Source: Sphingobacterium hungaricum
Lineage (GTDB): Bacteria; Bacteroidota; Bacteroidia; Sphingobacteriales; Sphingobacteriaceae
Length of the DNA: 64,000 nt
Direction: 5' to 3'
Assembly (NCBI RefSeq): GCF_015210005.1
Contig: NZ_MU158698.1
Coordinates: 496,001 to 560,000, forward strand
Positions 60,597 through 64,000 of the stretch are shown piece after piece. Position 1 is the stretch's first letter. Every line of letters starts with the position of its first letter. Under the pieces are notes generated by a model that searched no databases, was not told the DNA's origin, and saw nothing but the letters and a program-made list of their open reading frames with translations. The translations under genes and the position numbers were made by a program.

Positions 60597-62450
60597 TTAT
60601 TTTACTTTGTGTTGATATAAAACCTTGTGAAGCTCATTCAGCTTCGCTTCAGGAATTTTAATCACTTTTCTATCGTAAGTCATCATTCCGTTGGTTTCAA
60701 CTTCCACATCGGTTGTCTGTGTATAAACGCCGGCTGAAAGACCCATTGGAATTAATTTATTCAAATCACCAATCATTCTAGTGTAGCGCTCCAAAAGCTC
60801 TTCTTTGCTTTTGAAACTTTGGTATCCCCAATTGTCCTTTTCTTGCCATGTATGGCCTTCAACAGGCAATCCTAATCCACCAAATTCACCCAAAGCAAGC
60901 ACTTGCTTATCGCCGAACAAACGAGGGTCAGGAATCGCAGGGTCTGGATAATTGTGAATATCCAAAATATGGCCAGTGTTTAAGAAATTACCACCACTCG
61001 CGCTGTTTACCAAGCGAGATGGGTCATAATTAACTGTCCATTCTGTAATTTCTTTTGTTTTAAACTGTCCCCACGCTTCATTGAAAGGAACCCAAATCAC
61101 GATACTTGGAAAATTATGCAATGCATCCATGATGGATTTCCACTCTTTCTTATAGTATGCTTCCGATTCAGGACTTCTGTCTTTATCTAATTTACCGCCA
61201 GAGAATTTTCCCGGTTGCATATCCCATACATTGTCGCCCAAATCTCCGCTAGGCATATCTTGCCATACTAAAATTCCAAGGCTATCGCAATGTCTGTACC
61301 AGCGAGCAGGCTCAACTTTGATGTGCTTACGAATCATGTTGAAACCCATCTCTTTTGTTTTGATGATATCAAAAATCAATGCCTCGTCCGAAGGGGCTGT
61401 ATGCAACCCATCTGGCCACCATCCTTGGTCCAATGGACCATAATGGAAAACAAATTCGTTGTTCAATAACATGCGTTGAATTCCATTTTTATCTTTGCCC
61501 ATCGAAATTTTTCTCATCGCAAAATAACTTTTAGCTTCATCAACCACTTTACCTTTTCTCAAGACTTTAACTGTTAAGTCATATAATTTAGGATTAGTTG
61601 GAGACCACAATTCTGCATTGGGAACAGATAGAGTTAAATCACCGTCCACATCGCTAGAAACTTCAGAGATTTTTGTAGTACCATCAAATGCAGTAACGTG
61701 AATTTGATCGCCTGGCAATGCATTTTGGACATTAGCTGAAAAATTCAAGACACCTTTATCAATATCTGGAGTTTGTTTTGTGTTTTCGATAAATGTTTCA
61801 GGAACACTTTCTACCCACACTGTTTGCCAGATTCCGGAAACTGGTGTGTACCAAATTCCATGCGGATTGTTGATTTGCTTTCCTCTTGGCTGAGGGCCAT
61901 CACTTGTTGGATCCCAAACGCGGACTGCAATTGTTTGTTTGTTTCCTTTAACTAATGCGGAAGTAATATCTACAGAAAAAGGGTCGAAACCACCTTCGTG
62001 TTCGCCAACCAATTTACCATTCACGTAAATTTCACTTTGCCAATCCACAGCACCGAAATGCAAAATCACTTTCTTTCTTTTGATATCTTTAGAAAGCTCG
62101 ATGGTATTGTTGTACCATAGGTACTCGTCTTTATTGATTCGTTTTCCTACACCTGATAATGCCGATTCTACAGCAAAAGGCACTAGAATATTGCCATCCC
62201 ATTTCGTCGGAACTGCAGTTGCATTTTTAGAAGTAATGGCATAGCTCCAGCTACCATTCAGATTTTGCCAATTGTTCGAACGAACAAGCTGAGGTCGTGG
62301 GTATTCCGCATGTGGCTTTTTAGGATCCAATGATTCCCCCCACTGCGTTAAAATTTTGTCACCGGCTGGCTTCCAAGGCGTTTGTTGGGCTGAAACAGCA
62401 CAAATGGAGAGCGCGGCGAATAAGTTTAATAGAATTGTTTTTTTCATCAA
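60597..62450 (-). CDS. Secreted glycoside hydrolase family 2 enzyme
   Basis: 617 residues with a signal peptide (LLNLFAALSICAVSAQ). GH2 layout: N-terminal sugar-binding jelly roll (residues about 50-215, ILHFGAVDWQSEIYVNGKLVGEHEGGFDPF), an Ig-like domain and a TIM barrel. The acid/base pair is in WVPFNEAWG (about residue 455) and the nucleophile Glu in LGEFGG (about 521). Probably a periplasmic beta-galactosidase or beta-glucuronidase type enzyme. The exact substrate is unknown. A host gene for polysaccharide use. Confidence 0.88.
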   Translation of the reverse strand: MMKKTILLNLFAALSICAVSAQQTPWKPAGDKILTQWGESLDPKKPHAEYPRPQLVRSNNWQNLNGSWSYAITSKNATAVPTKWDGNILVPFAVESALSGVGKRINKDEYLWYNNTIELSKDIKRKKVILHFGAVDWQSEIYVNGKLVGEHEGGFDPFSVDITSALVKGNKQTIAVRVWDPTSDGPQPRGKQINNPHGIWYTPVSGIWQTVWVESVPETFIENTKQTPDIDKGVLNFSANVQNALPGDQIHVTAFDGTTKISEVSSDVDGDLTLSVPNAELWSPTNPKLYDLTVKVLRKGKVVDEAKSYFAMRKISMGKDKNGIQRMLLNNEFVFHYGPLDQGWWPDGLHTAPSDEALIFDIIKTKEMGFNMIRKHIKVEPARWYRHCDSLGILVWQDMPSGDLGDNVWDMQPGKFSGGKLDKDRSPESEAYYKKEWKSIMDALHNFPSIVIWVPFNEAWGQFKTKEITEWTVNYDPSRLVNSASGGNFLNTGHILDIHNYPDPAIPDPRLFGDKQVLALGEFGGLGLPVEGHTWQEKDNWGYQSFKSKEELLERYTRMIGDLNKLIPMGLSAGVYTQTTDVEVETNGMMTYDRKVIKIPEAKLNELHKVLYQHKVK

Positions 62451-62577
62451 AAATTATTTAGATTTAGAAATTAAGTTTATTGCAAATTACGAAATATACC
62501 GACAAAATACACTTTCAAATCTGTTCAAAAACATTCTATTTTGTATCATATTTGTCCGCATAACAATTCCAAATCGG

Positions 62578-62610
62578 TTGATTTTTTATAAAAAAACCTA
62601 TGTATCTTTG
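62578..62610 (+). promoter_or_regulatory. mqnC promoter
   Basis: TTG (62578-62580), a 22-base spacer and a perfect TATCTTTG (62603-62610), with the ATG 6 bases further. Useful as a host reference for the short-leader promoter type seen at attL. Confidence 0.7.
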
Positions 62611-62616
62611 TATAAG

Positions 62617-63741
62617 ATGAATGTAAGTAGTTTATTAGAAAGGGCGCTCAACTTCGAATTTCTGAGCAAAGAGGAAGGTATTTTCTTATACCATGAAGCA
62701 TCAACAGCTGATTTAGCTTATGTGGCCAATGAATTAAGAAAAATTCAAGTTCCTCACAATAAAGTCACTTGGCAGATTGACCGAAATGTCAATACGACAA
62801 ACGTCTGCATCGCCAATTGCAAATTCTGCAATTTCTTTCGCAGACCGGGACATGATGAAAGTTATATCACCGACATCGAAACCTACAAGCAGAAAATTGA
62901 AGAAACCTTTAAATTCGGAGGAGACCAATTGCTATTGCAAGGAGGCCACCATCCTGACCTAGGTTTGGCTTTCTACAGTGATTTATTCAAACAGTTAAAA
63001 GATTTATACCCAGATTTAAAACTTCATTCGTTAGGACCTCCTGAAATTGCACATGTTGCAAAATTGGAAGGCATGTCTCATATAGACGTATTGACCAAAT
63101 TGAAAGAAGCTGGCTTGGATTCTTTGCCTGGAGCTGGAGCTGAAATATTAAATGACCGTGTCAGACGGTTGATATCGAAAGGAAAATGTGGCGGACAAGA
63201 ATGGTTAGATGTGATGCGCGCAGCGCATAAAATCAATCTGCCGACATCAGCAACGATGATGTTTGGTCATATCGAAACCATCGATGAACGTTTTGAACAT
63301 TTGGTTTGGATTCGAGAAGTACAATCTGAAAAGCCAGCAGATGCTTATGGATTTGTCGCCTTTATTCCATGGCCGTTTCAGGATGACGGCACTTTACTAA
63401 AACGCTTACGTGGCATCACCAATGATGTGACCGGAGAAGAATACATTCGCATGATTGCGCTTAGCAGAATCATGCTACCAAACGTCAAAAACATCCAAGC
63501 TTCATGGTTAACCGTGGGTAAAGCTACTGCTCAATTGTGTTTACACGCTGGCGCGAACGATTTCGGGTCGATTATGATTGAAGAGAATGTAGTTTCTGCC
63601 GCAGGAGCTCCTCACCGATTCACGTCCAAATCCATCCAATCAGCGATAACGGAAGCAGGTTTTGAACCGCAGCTGCGTACACAAACTTATAAATTCAGGG
63701 AAATTCCTGAATCAATGGTCGAGCAACTTATCGATTACTAA
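62617..63741 (+). CDS. mqnC: Cyclic dehypoxanthinyl futalosine synthase MqnC
   Basis: ATG 62617 directly behind a consensus promoter, 374 residues. The radical SAM motif is CIANCKFC near residue 60 (CxxxCxxC), preceded by VTWQIDRNVNTTN. Further family segments are GGDQLLLQGGHHP and SLPGAGAEIL. It catalyses the cyclisation step of the futalosine route to menaquinone, as expected for a Bacteroidota. The stop is 5 bases ahead of the scpB start, suggesting cotranscription. Confidence 0.9.
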   Translation: MNVSSLLERALNFEFLSKEEGIFLYHEASTADLAYVANELRKIQVPHNKVTWQIDRNVNTTNVCIANCKFCNFFRRPGHDESYITDIETYKQKIEETFKFGGDQLLLQGGHHPDLGLAFYSDLFKQLKDLYPDLKLHSLGPPEIAHVAKLEGMSHIDVLTKLKEAGLDSLPGAGAEILNDRVRRLISKGKCGGQEWLDVMRAAHKINLPTSATMMFGHIETIDERFEHLVWIREVQSEKPADAYGFVAFIPWPFQDDGTLLKRLRGITNDVTGEEYIRMIALSRIMLPNVKNIQASWLTVGKATAQLCLHAGANDFGSIMIEENVVSAAGAPHRFTSKSIQSAITEAGFEPQLRTQTYKFREIPESMVEQLIDY

Positions 63742-63746
63742 GGAAA

Positions 63747-64000
63747 TTGAAAGCAGCGCTTTTACATATCGAAGCGATACTATTCGCCAATGAAGGTGGT
63801 TTAGCGCTGCAAGATGTATTGCACGTGGCAAATCATGCGTTTGATGAAGTAATTTCAAAAAATGAGCTAATCGGCTATCTTGAGCAGATAAAAGAAAAAT
63901 ACGAAGCTGAAGAGCATATTTTCAGCTTGCATGTCTTCAATGGGCATTATCAGTTTTTAACAAAAGAGGAATATCATCCGACCCTACAGCATTTAGAGGC
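63747..64000 (+). CDS. scpB: Segregation and condensation protein B, 5' part
   Basis: The frame opens with TTG (LKAALLHIEAILFANEGG) and is still open at the window end, giving 84 residues. ScpB is a kleisin-complex partner of SMC and ScpA. The IEAILFANEG start and the YQFLTKEEYHPTLQHL winged-helix segment match Bacteroidota ScpB. TTG is the only start near mqnC in frame, so initiation there is probable though not certain. Confidence 0.85.
   Translation, partial: MKAALLHIEAILFANEGGLALQDVLHVANHAFDEVISKNELIGYLEQIKEKYEAEEHIFSLHVFNGHYQFLTKEEYHPTLQHLE

Overview
The window looks like Bacteroidota chromosome, probably Sphingobacteriaceae (Sphingobacterium- or Pedobacter-like), carrying one complete-looking temperate siphovirus prophage of about 54.4 kb. 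The main clues are promoters of the form TTTG/TTG-N19/20-TAnnTTTG, weak Shine-Dalgarno sites, several start codons only 3-6 nt behind the -7 box, and flanking genes of Bacteroidota type (SbcC, class 3 lipase, ABC-F, secreted GH2, MqnC, ScpB).

Host flanks. Left (1-3606): 3' part of sbcC, an exported lipase, a 35-residue membrane peptide and about 600 bp with no gene, ending in a canonical promoter. Right (58028-64000): ABC-F ATPase, GNAT acetyltransferase, SRPBCC protein, GH2 glycosidase, mqnC and the start of scpB. The prophage appears integrated in the first six codons of the ABC-F gene. An 18-bp repeat, ATGATTAATGTATCCAAT, lies at 3607-3624 (attL, directly behind the old promoter) and at 58028-58045 (attR, the present ABC-F start). 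A second 20-bp direct repeat just inside each end (3686, 57878) fits integrase arm sites.

Prophage layout. 3.7-9.1 kb: rightward operon of small proteins, ASCH, HTH, PcfK/PcfJ, HNH nuclease and a PP-loop ATPase, preceded by an operator-promoter and a pseudoknot-capable leader. 9-15.8 kb: accessory genes (SRAP, exported and lipoprotein cargo), an IS982-type insertion and a tandem pair of small RNA-like elements. 15.8-17.4 kb, leftward: lysis cassette (amidase, one-TM protein, small exported protein, unimolecular spanin candidate). 17.7-28.0 kb: tail fibre with GDSL domain, tail tip, distal tail, tape measure. 28.0-33.4 kb: an accessory island between tape measure and tail chaperone, with a 1.2-kb noncoding transcript dense in hairpins and tRNA-like modules, plus membrane, DUF2513 and lipoprotein genes and a nuclease. 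33.4-44.2 kb: tail chaperone with a probable -1 frameshift, tail tube, connectors, capsid, scaffold, portal, terminase. 44.2-55.1 kb: DnaB helicase, replication protein, YopX, MBL hydrolase, RecT, Rad50-like ATPase, small proteins and a LuxR-type regulator. 55.2-57.9 kb: S24-type CI repressor with two operators, an XRE protein and the tyrosine integrase.

Control. The CI operators cover the leftward early promoter whose first gene is the LuxR-type regulator. Five copies of a different palindrome (consensus AGTAATCnnnTTnGATTACT) sit over the -33 box of promoters serving the left operon, the noncoding RNA, a small orphan gene, the packaging/head operon and the replication operon. I infer a cascade: CI loss, then the LuxR-type protein, then the palindrome regulon. 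The noncoding array at 28.1-29.3 kb is the best candidate for something undescribed.
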